Shown: positions 8,028-17,006 of the stretch, piece after piece | How the letters are laid out: every line of letters starts with the position of its first letter | How positions within the stretch are numbered: position 1 is the stretch's first letter | Source: JAAYQA01 sp964510345 | GTDB lineage: Bacteria > Bacillota > Clostridia > Tissierellales > Peptoniphilaceae | Assembly: GCA_964510345.1 (NCBI GenBank) | Contig: CAZEBB010000004.1 | Span: 34,452 to 98,451, forward strand | DNA: 64,000 nt | Reading direction: 5' to 3' | Position numbers and translations under genes: made by a program | Notes under the pieces: generated by a model | Database searches by the model: none | What the model was told of the DNA's origin: nothing | Seen by the model: only the letters and a program-made list of their open reading frames with translations

Positions 8028-9278
8028 TTAGCGACCGATGTCACTTCGATACTGTAATCCTGATAATTCAAGTGAATCGATTTCATTGTACAACACTTCA
8101 CGACATGTTTTCAAATCGTTTTGCAATGTAATAAATGTCAACACACGACCGCCGTTGATCGTATAGTTCTCTCCTTTTTTTGCCGTCCCGTTATGGAATA
8201 CGACAATCTCATCACTCAATTTGTGGAGTGGAGGAAGTGCCAAACCCTTTTCGAATGCCCCCGGGTACCCGATCGCCGTTGCGACGACCCCCATGCAAAC
8301 CCCATCATGATAGGAGAAATCGTCCGCTGATAAGGTTCCGTCCATCGCCTTCTCAAAGATCACGGCCAGGTCAGACGCCAGGAGCGGAATCAGCGCTTCT
8401 GTCTCGGGGTCGCCGAATCGCGTATTAAACTCCAATACATACGGGATGTCATTTTCGATGAGAAATCCGATAAAGAGCAGTCCCGTAAAGCGAATGCCTT
8501 CTTTGAGCAATGCAGCCTCAATCGCAGGAACGATCTCCTGATAGATGCGGGTATTAGCCTTTTCGCTTAATTTCGGATTAGGCGCGATGCAGCCCACACC
8601 GCCCGTGTTCTCTCCGGTATCCCCCACGCCGATCTTCTTGTAGTCCATCGCTGATTTCATGGGGATGAGCTTCCCTTTACTCGCAAAACAAAAGACGGAG
8701 GCCTCATACCCGGACAAATACTGTTCCACTAAAATGGATGTTCCCTGATCGCCAAAGCGTCCTTCCGCCAGGATCTCACGTACCGCGGCAACCGCTTCCT
8801 GTTCAGTTCGAGTGATAATGACTCCTTTGCCCGCGCACAATCCGTCGGCCTTGATGACGACCGGAAGTCCATAGGACGGCAGTGCTTTCAGTGCGGCGGA
8901 AACATCGGTAAAGTGCTCCGATTTTGCGGTCGGGATGTTGTGCTTGACCAGAATGTCCTTGGTGAACTGCTTACTGGATTCCAGCCTTGCATCGGCTTTA
9001 TTCGGGCCAAAGATGGCTTGCCCCGCCTCTTCAAAAGCGTCGACGATCCCGTTCGCAAGCGGAACTTCCGGCCCTACGATCGTAAGGTCAATCTCTTGTT
9101 CGATCGCAACGTTCAAGAGGTCCTCCGTCGCCGTCACATCGATCGGCAGATTCGTAGCCAATGCTGCGGTACCCGCATTACCGGGTGCGCAGAAAAGCGC
9201 CTCGACCTTGGGGGACTTGGAGAGGCCGAAGAGCAATGCATGCTCTCGGCCGCCGGATCCGATCATTAGAATTCTCAT
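8028..9278 (-). CDS. purD: phosphoribosylamine-glycine ligase
   Basis: This 416-residue ATP-grasp enzyme makes glycinamide ribonucleotide in step 2 of purine synthesis. The N-terminus MRILMIGSGGREHAL is the family signature, and the ATP-grasp region includes VVIKADGLCAGKGV at about 145. GDPETEA in FNTRFGDPETEAL is the metal/ATP signature. The ATG has an AGGAGG site. It is the last gene of the purE-F-M-N-H-D run, 9 nt after purH. Confidence 0.96.
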   Translation of the reverse strand: MRILMIGSGGREHALLFGLSKSPKVEALFCAPGNAGTAALATNLPIDVTATEDLLNVAIEQEIDLTIVGPEVPLANGIVDAFEEAGQAIFGPNKADARLESSKQFTKDILVKHNIPTAKSEHFTDVSAALKALPSYGLPVVIKADGLCAGKGVIITRTEQEAVAAVREILAEGRFGDQGTSILVEQYLSGYEASVFCFASKGKLIPMKSAMDYKKIGVGDTGENTGGVGCIAPNPKLSEKANTRIYQEIVPAIEAALLKEGIRFTGLLFIGFLIENDIPYVLEFNTRFGDPETEALIPLLASDLAVIFEKAMDGTLSADDFSYHDGVCMGVVATAIGYPGAFEKGLALPPLHKLSDEIVVFHNGTAKKGENYTINGGRVLTFITLQNDLKTCREVLYNEIDSLELSGLQYRSDIGR

Positions 9279-9287
9279 GGTTGCCTC

Positions 9288-10814
9288 CTAATGTCTAAAG
9301 TGACGCATTTGCGTAAAGACCATGGCGATCCCGCGTTCATCGGCTAGGCGAATGGAGTCTTCGTCTTTAATGGAGCCGCCCGGTTGGATCACGGCGGTGA
9401 TGCCCGCATCCGCCAGCGCTTCGATCGAATCGCTGAAGGGGAAAAAGGCATCGGACGCACAGACGGCGCCTTTGACGTCTTCACCGGCTCGCTCGATTCC
9501 CGCTTTGATCGCCCAATAGCGATTCACTTCGCCTAATCCTAAACCCAATGTGGTCTCGTTTTTCGCAATGACGATTCCGTTGGACTTCACCAGTTTTGCC
9601 ACTTTCCAAGCGAATTCAAGATCCGCCATTTCGTCCGAGGAAGGCTCCCGTTGAGTGACTGTCGTCAACGACTCGTAGAGTTCCCTATCTTTTTCCTGTA
9701 CGAGAAGTCCGCCCGGTACTTGTCGGATCGTGTAGGGATCCGCATCCGGTTCCATCAAAGAGGCGATTCGCAACACACGAAGATTTTTCTTGGCCGTAAA
9801 GACTTGGAGCGCTTCTTCCGTATACCTCGGCGCGATCACGATCTCTAAGAACAGATCGCTAAGTGCCGCAGCAGTCAGCTCATCAACCTCTCGGTTGAGT
9901 GCGACAATCCCACCAAAGATCGACTCCGGATCCGCCGCGCGGCACCTTGCAAAGGCCTCCAAAAGAGTGTCCGCTGAAGAGATCCCGCACGGATTCGCGT
10001 GCTTGATCGCCACTGCCGTAGGCTTTTCCGTAAAGAGCTTGATCGCTTCGATCGCAAAGCCCGCGTCGTTGTAATTATTGTACGAGAGCTGTTTCCCTTG
10101 TAGGATGTCCATATCCTTAAAGGTGCCCTTCCCGTCGCCATCGCTCTCAAAATACCAGGCTTTCTGGTGCGGGTTTTCTCCATAGCGCAGCGTTGTGCCC
10201 TTCCCGTGCGAGGTAAAATAGGCATTGGTCTGCTGCGTCTGCTCCTGAAAATACATCGCGATCGCCGCATCATAGGCTGCCGTTACGGCAAATGCATCCG
10301 CCGCCAACTGTTTGCGGTACTCCGGTGACGGCTCTCCCGCTTCCAGTTGCGCCAAAACGCTCTCATATTGCTCGGGGTTCGTGATGATGAGCACATCCTG
10401 GTAATTTTTTGCCGCAGCGCGGATCATGGACGGTCCGCCGACATCGATCTTCTCGATGATATCCGCTTCGGTTGCCCCCTTCGTATTCACCGTCTCGACA
10501 AAAGGATACAGCGTATTGACGACCATGTCGATCGGTTGAATCCCCTGCTCCTCGATCGTTTGTACATGGCCGGCGTCGCTTCTGCGAAAGAGCAGCCCTC
10601 CGAATATGTAGGGGCTCAACGTCTTCACGCGACCGTTTAAGATCTCGGGGAAATTGGTCACCTCTTCAACCGCTATGACCGGCACTCCGGCCGCTGCCAA
10701 CACGCTTTTTGTGTTGCCGGTCGAGATAATCTCCCAATCTAACGCCGCTAAGCGCTTCGCAAAGTCAATAATTCCTTCTTTATCATATACACTGATCAGA
10801 CAACGTCTTTTCAT
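9288..10814 (-). CDS. purH: AICAR transformylase / IMP cyclohydrolase
   Basis: This 508-residue bifunctional enzyme catalyses the last two steps to IMP, using 10-formyl-THF. The N-terminal IMP cyclohydrolase domain (about 1-190) starts RCLISVYDKEGIIDFAKRL. The transformylase domain contains the conserved LRYGENPHQKAW stretch and the KHANPCG catalytic region. Length is standard. The start overlaps the purN stop (ATGA), and an AAAGGAG site lies within purN. Confidence 0.96.
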   Translation of the reverse strand: MKRRCLISVYDKEGIIDFAKRLAALDWEIISTGNTKSVLAAAGVPVIAVEEVTNFPEILNGRVKTLSPYIFGGLLFRRSDAGHVQTIEEQGIQPIDMVVNTLYPFVETVNTKGATEADIIEKIDVGGPSMIRAAAKNYQDVLIITNPEQYESVLAQLEAGEPSPEYRKQLAADAFAVTAAYDAAIAMYFQEQTQQTNAYFTSHGKGTTLRYGENPHQKAWYFESDGDGKGTFKDMDILQGKQLSYNNYNDAGFAIEAIKLFTEKPTAVAIKHANPCGISSADTLLEAFARCRAADPESIFGGIVALNREVDELTAAALSDLFLEIVIAPRYTEEALQVFTAKKNLRVLRIASLMEPDADPYTIRQVPGGLLVQEKDRELYESLTTVTQREPSSDEMADLEFAWKVAKLVKSNGIVIAKNETTLGLGLGEVNRYWAIKAGIERAGEDVKGAVCASDAFFPFSDSIEALADAGITAVIQPGGSIKDEDSIRLADERGIAMVFTQMRHFRH

Positions 10815-11392
10815 AGTTCTCCTTTCAACGCCATGCGTACCGCTTTCGGGTAGATGCGATGCTCGATCTCCAGTACGCGTTTTTGCAGCTGTTCGGCCGA
10901 TTCATCCGGTACGACGGCGAGTGCTTCCTGTAACAGCACGGGGCCTTCATCGCAGCCCGAGGTGACAAAGTGTACGGTCGCGCCGGTTTGCGCTTCGCCC
11001 GCTTCTAAGACGGCTTCGTGAACGCGAAGTCCATAGAACCCCTTACCGCCGAACTTCGGCAATAGCGAGGGGTGAATATTGAGCATCCTGCCGTGAAACG
11101 CATCGACGAATTCACCGGACAAAATCTGCATAAAACCTGCGAGTAGGATCCAGTCGATTCGGGATTCTTGTACGGTCTCCTTGAGCGCTCGGTTCCATGC
11201 CTCTCGGTTCGGATAGTCTGCGCGGCGAATCACCGCCGTCGGGATGCCCGCTCGTTTGGCACGCTCTAATCCATAAGCATCCGGCTGATCCGAGACGACG
11301 AGCACGATCTTCCCTCCGATGTCTTTCGCATCGATCAAAGCTTGCAGATTGCTGCCGCCCCCCGATACGAACACCGCTATGCGGGGAAGCAT
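10811..11392 (-). CDS. purN: phosphoribosylglycinamide formyltransferase
   Basis: This 193-residue enzyme transfers formyl from 10-formyl-THF to GAR. It begins with the folate-enzyme signature RIAVFVSGGGSNLQAL. The catalytic region MLNIHPSLLPKFGGKGFYG holds the Asn and His, and the Asp follows in GCDEGPVL. It overlaps purM by 16 nt and purH by 4 nt, indicating translational coupling. Confidence 0.95.
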   Translation of the reverse strand: MLPRIAVFVSGGGSNLQALIDAKDIGGKIVLVVSDQPDAYGLERAKRAGIPTAVIRRADYPNREAWNRALKETVQESRIDWILLAGFMQILSGEFVDAFHGRMLNIHPSLLPKFGGKGFYGLRVHEAVLEAGEAQTGATVHFVTSGCDEGPVLLQEALAVVPDESAEQLQKRVLEIEHRIYPKAVRMALKGEL

Positions 11393-12414
11393 AAGTTGAC
11401 CTGTTCCTCTCCTCGCTGCACCTGGCCCAATACGACCGGGTTTTCATTGCCGGCTTTGAGCATCGATAAGACTTCTTCTTTGTTTTCTTCCGGCACGAAC
11501 AAGACCATGCCGATTCCCATATTAAAGGTCCCGTACATTTCTTTGGTCTCGATGCCGCCCCATTCCTGTAACAGGTCAAAGATCGGAAGCTTTGCGATTC
11601 TCTCCGTATCGATCGTTACGCTGAGGCCTTCCGGCAGTGCGCGCGGCAAGTTTTCGTAGAATCCGCCACCCGTGATATGCACCGCCGCGTGGATCAGTTC
11701 TTTTTCCAAAAGTGGGAGCACCGGCTTCACATAGATACGGGTCGGTGTCAGCAAGGTTTCAAACAGCGAACGGTCCCATCCTTCCGGCGTCACGTCTTCT
11801 TTCATCGCCTTGACATCAAACAAGAGCTTTCTGACCAGAGAAAAACCGTTGGAGTGTACGCCGGACGAGGGCAACCCGATGCAAACATCTCCCTCTTGCA
11901 CCTTTTCTCTACCCAACAGCTTTTTCTTGTCGCACATGCCGACCGCAAATCCCGCGATATCGTATTCACCTTCCTGATAAAAGCCCGGCATCTCTGCGGT
12001 CTCTCCGCCGATCAGCGCACAGCCCGCATGGACACAGCCATCGGCAACGCCTTTGACGATCAAGGCCATCTTTTCCGGTTCCAGCTTGCCCGTCGCGATA
12101 TAATCCAGAAAGAACAGCGGTTTCGCCCCTTGACAGAGGATGTCGTTCACGCACATCGCAACCGCATCCTGACCGATCGTGTCGTGGATCTCCGTCAAAA
12201 AAGCCAACTTCAGTTTCGTGCCGACGCCGTCCGTCCCGCTGACCATGACGGGTTCTTCCATCCCGGTGAAATCCGGTGCGAATATGCCCGAAAATCCGCC
12301 GATGGACGACAACACCCCGGGGATCTCCGTTCGCTTGACATGCTCTTTAATGAGCTGTACCTCGCGGTAACCCGCTTCTTTGTCTACGCCTGCATCTTTA
12401 TAATTCAACGACAT
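11377..12414 (-). CDS. purM: phosphoribosylformylglycinamidine cyclo-ligase
   Basis: This AIR synthetase closes the imidazole ring with ATP. The frame is open to 12474, but the ATG at 12414 (MSLNYKDAGVD) has a GGAGG site 7 nt upstream and gives 345 residues, the family norm. The conserved YKDAGVD start, DGVGTK and GGETAEMPGFY motifs are all present. It overlaps the end of purF by 17 nt. Confidence 0.95.
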   Translation of the reverse strand: MSLNYKDAGVDKEAGYREVQLIKEHVKRTEIPGVLSSIGGFSGIFAPDFTGMEEPVMVSGTDGVGTKLKLAFLTEIHDTIGQDAVAMCVNDILCQGAKPLFFLDYIATGKLEPEKMALIVKGVADGCVHAGCALIGGETAEMPGFYQEGEYDIAGFAVGMCDKKKLLGREKVQEGDVCIGLPSSGVHSNGFSLVRKLLFDVKAMKEDVTPEGWDRSLFETLLTPTRIYVKPVLPLLEKELIHAAVHITGGGFYENLPRALPEGLSVTIDTERIAKLPIFDLLQEWGGIETKEMYGTFNMGIGMVLFVPEENKEEVLSMLKAGNENPVVLGQVQRGEEQVNLCFPA

Positions 12415-13747
12415 TTTCTTCCTCCAAAATCGGGTAGTGATTGCTGAGACAGCCGATGCAAAATACATTGGCATTGGGAATGGACTCTAGCAGCCCTTGC
12501 ACCGGCAAAAATGCGAGCGAATCCGCTCCGATCATCTCCCGTATCCCTTCGACATCTAAGCGATCCGCGAGAAGGTCCGATTGGATCGACGGATTCACTT
12601 TGATCTTGCATGGATACTGCACGAGCGGCGAGGCGACGCGCACATGGACTTGGCGCGCTCCCGCCTGTTTGAGCATCGCGACCACGCGCGCCATGGTCGT
12701 ACCGCGTACGATCGAGTCATCGACGATCACGAGCGACTTGCCCTTGACCGTATCGCGGATGACATTGAGCTTGATTTGTACGGCGAGATCTCGCAGCTCT
12801 TTATCCGGTTCGATAAAGGTCCGCCCGATATACCGGTTTTTGATGATCCCCAAATGAAACGGCAAGCCGGACTTTTCCGCATACCCCATGGCCGCCACTG
12901 TTCCCGAGTCCGGAGACGAGATGACCATGTCGGCCTCCAACGGCTCCACATCCAGTTCGGCCAATTTCATGCCGATCTGTTTGCGCATATTGTAAACAGA
13001 AGTGCCGTGGATCTGGCTGTCCGGTCTCGATGTATAGATGACTTCAAACACACAGGTTTTGTTCCCTTTTCTTTTGATCGCATCCAGAGTGACGACATTG
13101 TTTTTTGAGAGGATTACCATCTGCCCCGGCTCGACTTCTGTGACGAGCTTGGCACCGAGCGATTCAAACGCACAGGTTTCCGTAGCGATCATCAATGCGT
13201 CTTCCGTCTTCCCGACTGACAACATCTTGACGCCATATGGGTCGCGTACGCCGATCAGTACGTCATACGTGAGGAGCACGAAAGCATACGCCCCCACCAA
13301 TTCCGGCAGGACTTTCCGCGAGGCGGCCACTAAGTCTTCCATGTGCTGTGCGGCGATCCGCTTACCGACGAGTTCACCGTCCGTGATATCGTCCGGGTAG
13401 TTGTATTTTTTACATAGTTCGGCTTTGTTCAGCAAGGTCCCGTCAAAGGCGATCGCGAATGAACCCGTTCGATTCCCAACCAAAACCGGACCCAGGGTTT
13501 CATCATCCACATGGGTCTGGCTGTTGTCGATCTGCGCCAACACGAGATTGCTCGACAATTTTTTCAATATTTTCTTAGAAAACGACTGACTGACCACGCC
13601 GAGGGACTTATGGTAGTCAATATATCCATTTTTATTTGCGGCCATGCCGCAGCCCATCTGGCCGCGGTGCTGCAGGGCGTATAGCGCAAAATATCCGTAA
13701 TCCTGCGCTTTAAGCCCTTCTGTTGCGACGCCGAAAATCCCGCTCAC
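12398..13747 (-). CDS. purF: amidophosphoribosyltransferase
   Basis: This 449-residue enzyme commits PRPP to purine synthesis, using ammonia from glutamine. The glutaminase domain starts MSGIFGVA rather than the usual Cys after a processed propeptide (CGIFG), so Ser stands where the catalytic Cys2 is normally found. The PRPP-binding loop VIVDDSIVRGTT lies at about 340. The cluster-binding CIGCLSNHYP near the C-terminus is kept. The start abuts the purE stop. The missing N-terminal cysteine is odd: either glutamine use is lost and free ammonia is used, or a sequence change has occurred. Confidence 0.93.
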   Translation of the reverse strand: MSGIFGVATEGLKAQDYGYFALYALQHRGQMGCGMAANKNGYIDYHKSLGVVSQSFSKKILKKLSSNLVLAQIDNSQTHVDDETLGPVLVGNRTGSFAIAFDGTLLNKAELCKKYNYPDDITDGELVGKRIAAQHMEDLVAASRKVLPELVGAYAFVLLTYDVLIGVRDPYGVKMLSVGKTEDALMIATETCAFESLGAKLVTEVEPGQMVILSKNNVVTLDAIKRKGNKTCVFEVIYTSRPDSQIHGTSVYNMRKQIGMKLAELDVEPLEADMVISSPDSGTVAAMGYAEKSGLPFHLGIIKNRYIGRTFIEPDKELRDLAVQIKLNVIRDTVKGKSLVIVDDSIVRGTTMARVVAMLKQAGARQVHVRVASPLVQYPCKIKVNPSIQSDLLADRLDVEGIREMIGADSLAFLPVQGLLESIPNANVFCIGCLSNHYPILEEENVVEL

Positions 13748-14242
13748 TTAGGACTCCTTCAGCGATCGATTCAGCTCTTCATCCACTTCGATGATTTCCT
13801 GCGCCATCGTCACTTTGTGTTGCATCAGCTTCTCGGCGACCACATCGTATTTTAATCCGAGGATCTGGCAGGCGAGATAAGCCGCATTTTCGGCTCCATT
13901 GATCGCAACGGTGGCCACCGGAACCCCTTTGGGCATCTGTACTGTAGCCAACAAGGCATCCAGTCCGTCCAGTGCCGATGACTGGATCGGCAGTCCGATC
14001 ACGGGGATCGTCGTAGAAGCTGCCAATACCCCCGCTAAGTGTGCCGCTTTTCCCGCTGCGGCGATAATGACTTCGATCCCCTTATCCTTTGCCGTCACCG
14101 AAAAATCTCTGGCCGCTTCCGGCGTGCGGTGGGCGGAGATGACGCGGACTTCTACATCAACCCCGAAATCGCGCAATACCTGATACGCTTTTTCGACGAC
14201 AGGGCGATCTGAAATGCTACCCATGACAACTGCAACTTTCAT
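13748..14242 (-). CDS. purE: N5-carboxyaminoimidazole ribonucleotide mutase (PurE)
   Basis: This 164-residue enzyme forms CAIR in purine synthesis. The first residues MKVAVVMGSISDRPV match the family SxSD motif, and the middle has SAHRTPE and AAAGKAAHLAGVLA. The frame is open to 14299, but the ATG at 14242 has a GGGAGG site and gives the normal length. It is the first gene of the pur run. purC, purL, purS, purQ and purB are not in the window and must lie elsewhere. Confidence 0.95.
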   Translation of the reverse strand: MKVAVVMGSISDRPVVEKAYQVLRDFGVDVEVRVISAHRTPEAARDFSVTAKDKGIEVIIAAAGKAAHLAGVLAASTTIPVIGLPIQSSALDGLDALLATVQMPKGVPVATVAINGAENAAYLACQILGLKYDVVAEKLMQHKVTMAQEIIEVDEELNRSLKES

Positions 14243-14312
14243 GTTTACCTCCCAAACTCTGATGACTTTATCATAACATAGGGAGGCCTTGTTAGACATC
14301 TTTTTTCTATGA

Positions 14313-14867
14313 CTAACCGTGGATTCGCTTTAGATTCGGCGGGTCGTGATACACATGTCGGGCGGGTGTACCCACGGCGGTGACGCCACCCGGCACATCC
14401 TCCAGTACGACCGCATTCGCGCCGATCTTCGCATCGTCGCCGATCAAAAGATCCCCGAGCACCGTTGCGCCCGCGCCGATCAGTACGCGGCTTCCCACGG
14501 TGGGGTGTCGCTTCTCGCCGGGCTTCCCGCCGAGACCGCCTAAGGTCACGCCGTGAAAGAGACTCACATCGTCTCCGATGATCGCGGTCTCCCCTACGAC
14601 GATCCCCATGCCGTGGTCGATAAACAGGCGTTTACCGATCGTCGCACCGGGGTGGATCTCCACGCCGGTTTTCCGCCTCGCACGGGCCGAGATCCACGAG
14701 GCGAGAAAGCGACGACCCGCTTTCCAATGCCGGTGCGCAACGCGATAAGATGCAATCGCCCGCACGCCGGGCGAGAAGAAAAAGCTCTCCCAAAATGAGG
14801 GCGCGGCCGGATCTTTGGCGAGAAAAATTTTGGCGGCTTCTACTCTTTCAGCAAATGGGTTCATCAT
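14313..14867 (-). CDS. cysE: serine O-acetyltransferase
   Basis: This 184-residue enzyme makes O-acetylserine from serine and acetyl-CoA. It has a short N-terminal helical part and a left-handed beta-helix of hexapeptide repeats (IHPGATIG, FIDHGMGIVVGETAIIGDDV). The catalytic His lies in the IDHGMG stretch. It is shorter than enterobacterial CysE, as is usual in Bacillota. Its start overlaps the cysK stop (ATGA), so the two are translated together under the upstream T-box. Confidence 0.94.
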   Translation of the reverse strand: MMNPFAERVEAAKIFLAKDPAAPSFWESFFFSPGVRAIASYRVAHRHWKAGRRFLASWISARARRKTGVEIHPGATIGKRLFIDHGMGIVVGETAIIGDDVSLFHGVTLGGLGGKPGEKRHPTVGSRVLIGAGATVLGDLLIGDDAKIGANAVVLEDVPGGVTAVGTPARHVYHDPPNLKRIHG

Positions 14868-15772
14868 TCTTCCTCCTGAAATAAAATCGTCGATAAATAT
14901 CGTTCCCCTGTGTCCGGCAATACGGTGACGACCGTGCTGCCCGCTCCCAGTTTCTTTGCGACTTGCAGTGCGGCCACCACATTGGCGCCGGATGAGATAC
15001 CGGAGAGGATCCCCTCTTCCGCTGCCAAGCGCCTTGCCATCTGAATGGCCTCTTCATCGTCCAGGGCGATCACCTCGTCAATTAGCGATGCATCATACAA
15101 TGCGGGGACGAAATTCGCCCCGATCCCTTGGATCTTGTGGGTATTGGCTTGGCCTCCGGCCAGCACTTGACTACCGATCGGTTCAGCGGCGACAATTTTG
15201 TAATTGCCGACTGCCTTCAACCGCTCTGCAATTCCTGTAATCGTCCCGCCGGTACCGACGCCCGCGATAAAAGCATCAAATTCGCCCGCTGTATCTTCGA
15301 GGATTTCCTGTGCCGTTTGAAAATGAGCCATCCGATTCGCCGGATTTTCAAACTGACGCGGGAGGAAATACCCGTTCTCTTTCGCCTGCTCTTCGGCCAC
15401 TTCTACGGCTTTTTGCATGCCCCCCTCTTCGACCAGCAATAGCTCCGCACCATACGCCTTCATCAGCGTCCTGCGCTCCACGCTCATCGATGCCGGCATG
15501 ACGAGAATGACGCGGAGCTTTTTCACAGCGCCGATCATCGCCAGAGCGATCCCCATATTCCCCGAGGTCGCCTCAATCACCGTGCCGCCTTCTTTGAGCT
15601 GCCCCTGTCGCATCGCCTCTTCGATCATCGCGAGTGCCGGGCGATCTTTGATGCTGGCGCCCGGATTTGTTCGTTCCAATTTTGCGAGGATTCGATACTC
15701 GCCTTGTAGTTTTGTCAGTTCCACCATCGGCGTACGGCCGATCGTCTCCAGTACATTCTTGTACACTCTCAT
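14864..15772 (-). CDS. cysK: cysteine synthase A
   Basis: This 302-residue PLP enzyme makes cysteine from O-acetylserine and sulfide. The PLP lysine is in NPGASIKDRPAL at about 42, and the substrate loop TSGNMGIALA and the phosphate-binding GVGTGGTITG are present. It is the first gene after the T-box leader at 15781-16016 and forms an operon with cysE. Length is normal. The specificity could extend to O-phosphoserine, but cysE next door argues for O-acetylserine. Confidence 0.95.
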   Translation of the reverse strand: MRVYKNVLETIGRTPMVELTKLQGEYRILAKLERTNPGASIKDRPALAMIEEAMRQGQLKEGGTVIEATSGNMGIALAMIGAVKKLRVILVMPASMSVERRTLMKAYGAELLLVEEGGMQKAVEVAEEQAKENGYFLPRQFENPANRMAHFQTAQEILEDTAGEFDAFIAGVGTGGTITGIAERLKAVGNYKIVAAEPIGSQVLAGGQANTHKIQGIGANFVPALYDASLIDEVIALDDEEAIQMARRLAAEEGILSGISSGANVVAALQVAKKLGAGSTVVTVLPDTGERYLSTILFQEEE

Positions 15773-15780
15773 CTCTTCTC

Positions 15781-16016
15781 CTCAATAAAAATAAAAAAAT
15801 CCCCCGCCTCAACAAGAGGCGAAGGACTCGCGGTTCCACTCTATTTCGGGATGAACTCCCCTTACTCACAGCTATCACTGCTATCCCGTTAACGAGGGCG
15901 GTCGACATCACTCCACGGCGCACTTCACATCCCTTGCCCCGAACCCTTCCCACCTACCGGGTTCTCTCTGAGAGGCGTTAGTATGCTACTTTTCCGCTTC
16001 ACTGCGATCTGAATTT
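15781..16016 (-). ncRNA. T-box leader controlling cysK-cysE
   Basis: On the minus strand the leader contains the invariant T-box core TGGAACCGCG (15829-15838). It is followed by a terminator hairpin with GCCTC/GAGGC arms (15806-15820) and a run of T (15792-15800). About 170 nt of stem-forming sequence precede the core. A TGC triplet in AAGTGCGCC is a possible cysteine specifier, which would fit the genes controlled. Uncharged tRNA would stabilise the antiterminator and allow cysK-cysE to be read. The specifier assignment is by eye only. Confidence 0.88.
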
Positions 16017-16045
16017 ATCATAATAGAAAAAAGCGCCCTTGTCAA
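16017..16045 (-). promoter_or_regulatory. promoter of the cysK T-box transcript
   Basis: TTGACA (16040-16045) and TATGAT (16017-16022) on the minus strand are exactly 17 nt apart, directly upstream of the T-box. Confidence 0.8.
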
Positions 16046-16058
16046 GATTAGCTCTGTC

Positions 16059-16994
16059 TTACCGTACGATCTCCCTTTTCTTCAGCTCATTCAGGTCGTA
16101 CGGCGTCTCTTGGTACACGATATGGTTCAGCCAGTTCGAATACAAGAGGTTCGCGTGGGCATGCCAGCGCATCGGCGGCATTTTCTTCGGGTCGTCGTCC
16201 GGGAAGTAGTGGAAAGGGAATGGCACATTGGTCATGCCCTTGCCCAAATCCCTCTCGTACTCTTCGTTTAGCGTATAGCGATCATACTCCAGATGACCGG
16301 AGATAAAGTAATGGCGTTGGTCGACCGTCGTGGACAAGAGGACACCGGCAGCGTCCGACTTCGCCAATACTTTTACGTCCGGCACAGCTTCAATGTCTTC
16401 CGGTCGGTTCATCGTATGGCGCGAATGCGGCGAGTAAAAAACGTCGTTGAACCCTCTCGTGATATCGCGATTGCGGACCACATCATGCAGATACACGCCG
16501 AAGATCTTCTCGGGTAACTCTACTTTGGGAACTCCGTAATAGTGATAAAATGCCGCTTGTGCCGCCCAGCAGATGAAGATCGTGGAGTACACATTGGTCA
16601 AACAAAATTCCAATATCTCTTTCATTTCATCCCAATAATCCACTTCTTCAAAATCCATCATCTCGATGGGCGCCCCGGTGATGATCATGCCGTCATACCG
16701 CTTGTGCTTCACCTGATCAAAAGTTTGGTAAAACGCGAGCAAATGCTCCTGCGGCGTGTTTTTGCTGACATGTTCCGAGGGCATGACGAGATCCACCTCT
16801 ACTTGCAGCGGTGTGTTGCCGATCAATCGTAGGAACTGGATTTCTGTCGTGATCTTCTTCGGCATTAAATTGACCAGAGCGATCTTTAGCGGGCGAATAT
16901 CCTGTGTGAGTGCACGTTTCTCGTGCATCACCGGAATAAACTCCTTTTTCAGCGCTTCGGTCGCCGGTAGATTCTCAGGGATGATGACGGGCAT
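16059..16994 (-). CDS. metA: homoserine O-acetyltransferase (MetA family)
   Basis: This 311-residue enzyme activates homoserine for methionine synthesis. The catalytic Cys lies in FICWAAQAAFYHYYGVPK at about 142. Position 111 is Glu (ITGAPIE); in this family Glu111 goes with acetyl-CoA and Gly111 with succinyl-CoA. The name homoserine O-succinyltransferase given to the family by default is therefore probably wrong here. The upstream gene is an O-acetylhomoserine sulfhydrylase, which fits. It follows metY by 12 nt. Confidence 0.94.
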   Translation of the reverse strand: MPVIIPENLPATEALKKEFIPVMHEKRALTQDIRPLKIALVNLMPKKITTEIQFLRLIGNTPLQVEVDLVMPSEHVSKNTPQEHLLAFYQTFDQVKHKRYDGMIITGAPIEMMDFEEVDYWDEMKEILEFCLTNVYSTIFICWAAQAAFYHYYGVPKVELPEKIFGVYLHDVVRNRDITRGFNDVFYSPHSRHTMNRPEDIEAVPDVKVLAKSDAAGVLLSTTVDQRHYFISGHLEYDRYTLNEEYERDLGKGMTNVPFPFHYFPDDDPKKMPPMRWHAHANLLYSNWLNHIVYQETPYDLNELKKREIVR

Positions 16995-17006
16995 TTCTTA
17001 CTCCTT

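Noticed and set aside
11677..12447. A 256-codon open frame antisense to purM
   Set aside because: Same reason: fully inside a clear purM gene, with no ribosome binding site and no recognisable fold.
14243..14312. Purine riboswitch before purE
   Set aside because: The 70-nt gap lacks the conserved core and a terminator hairpin.
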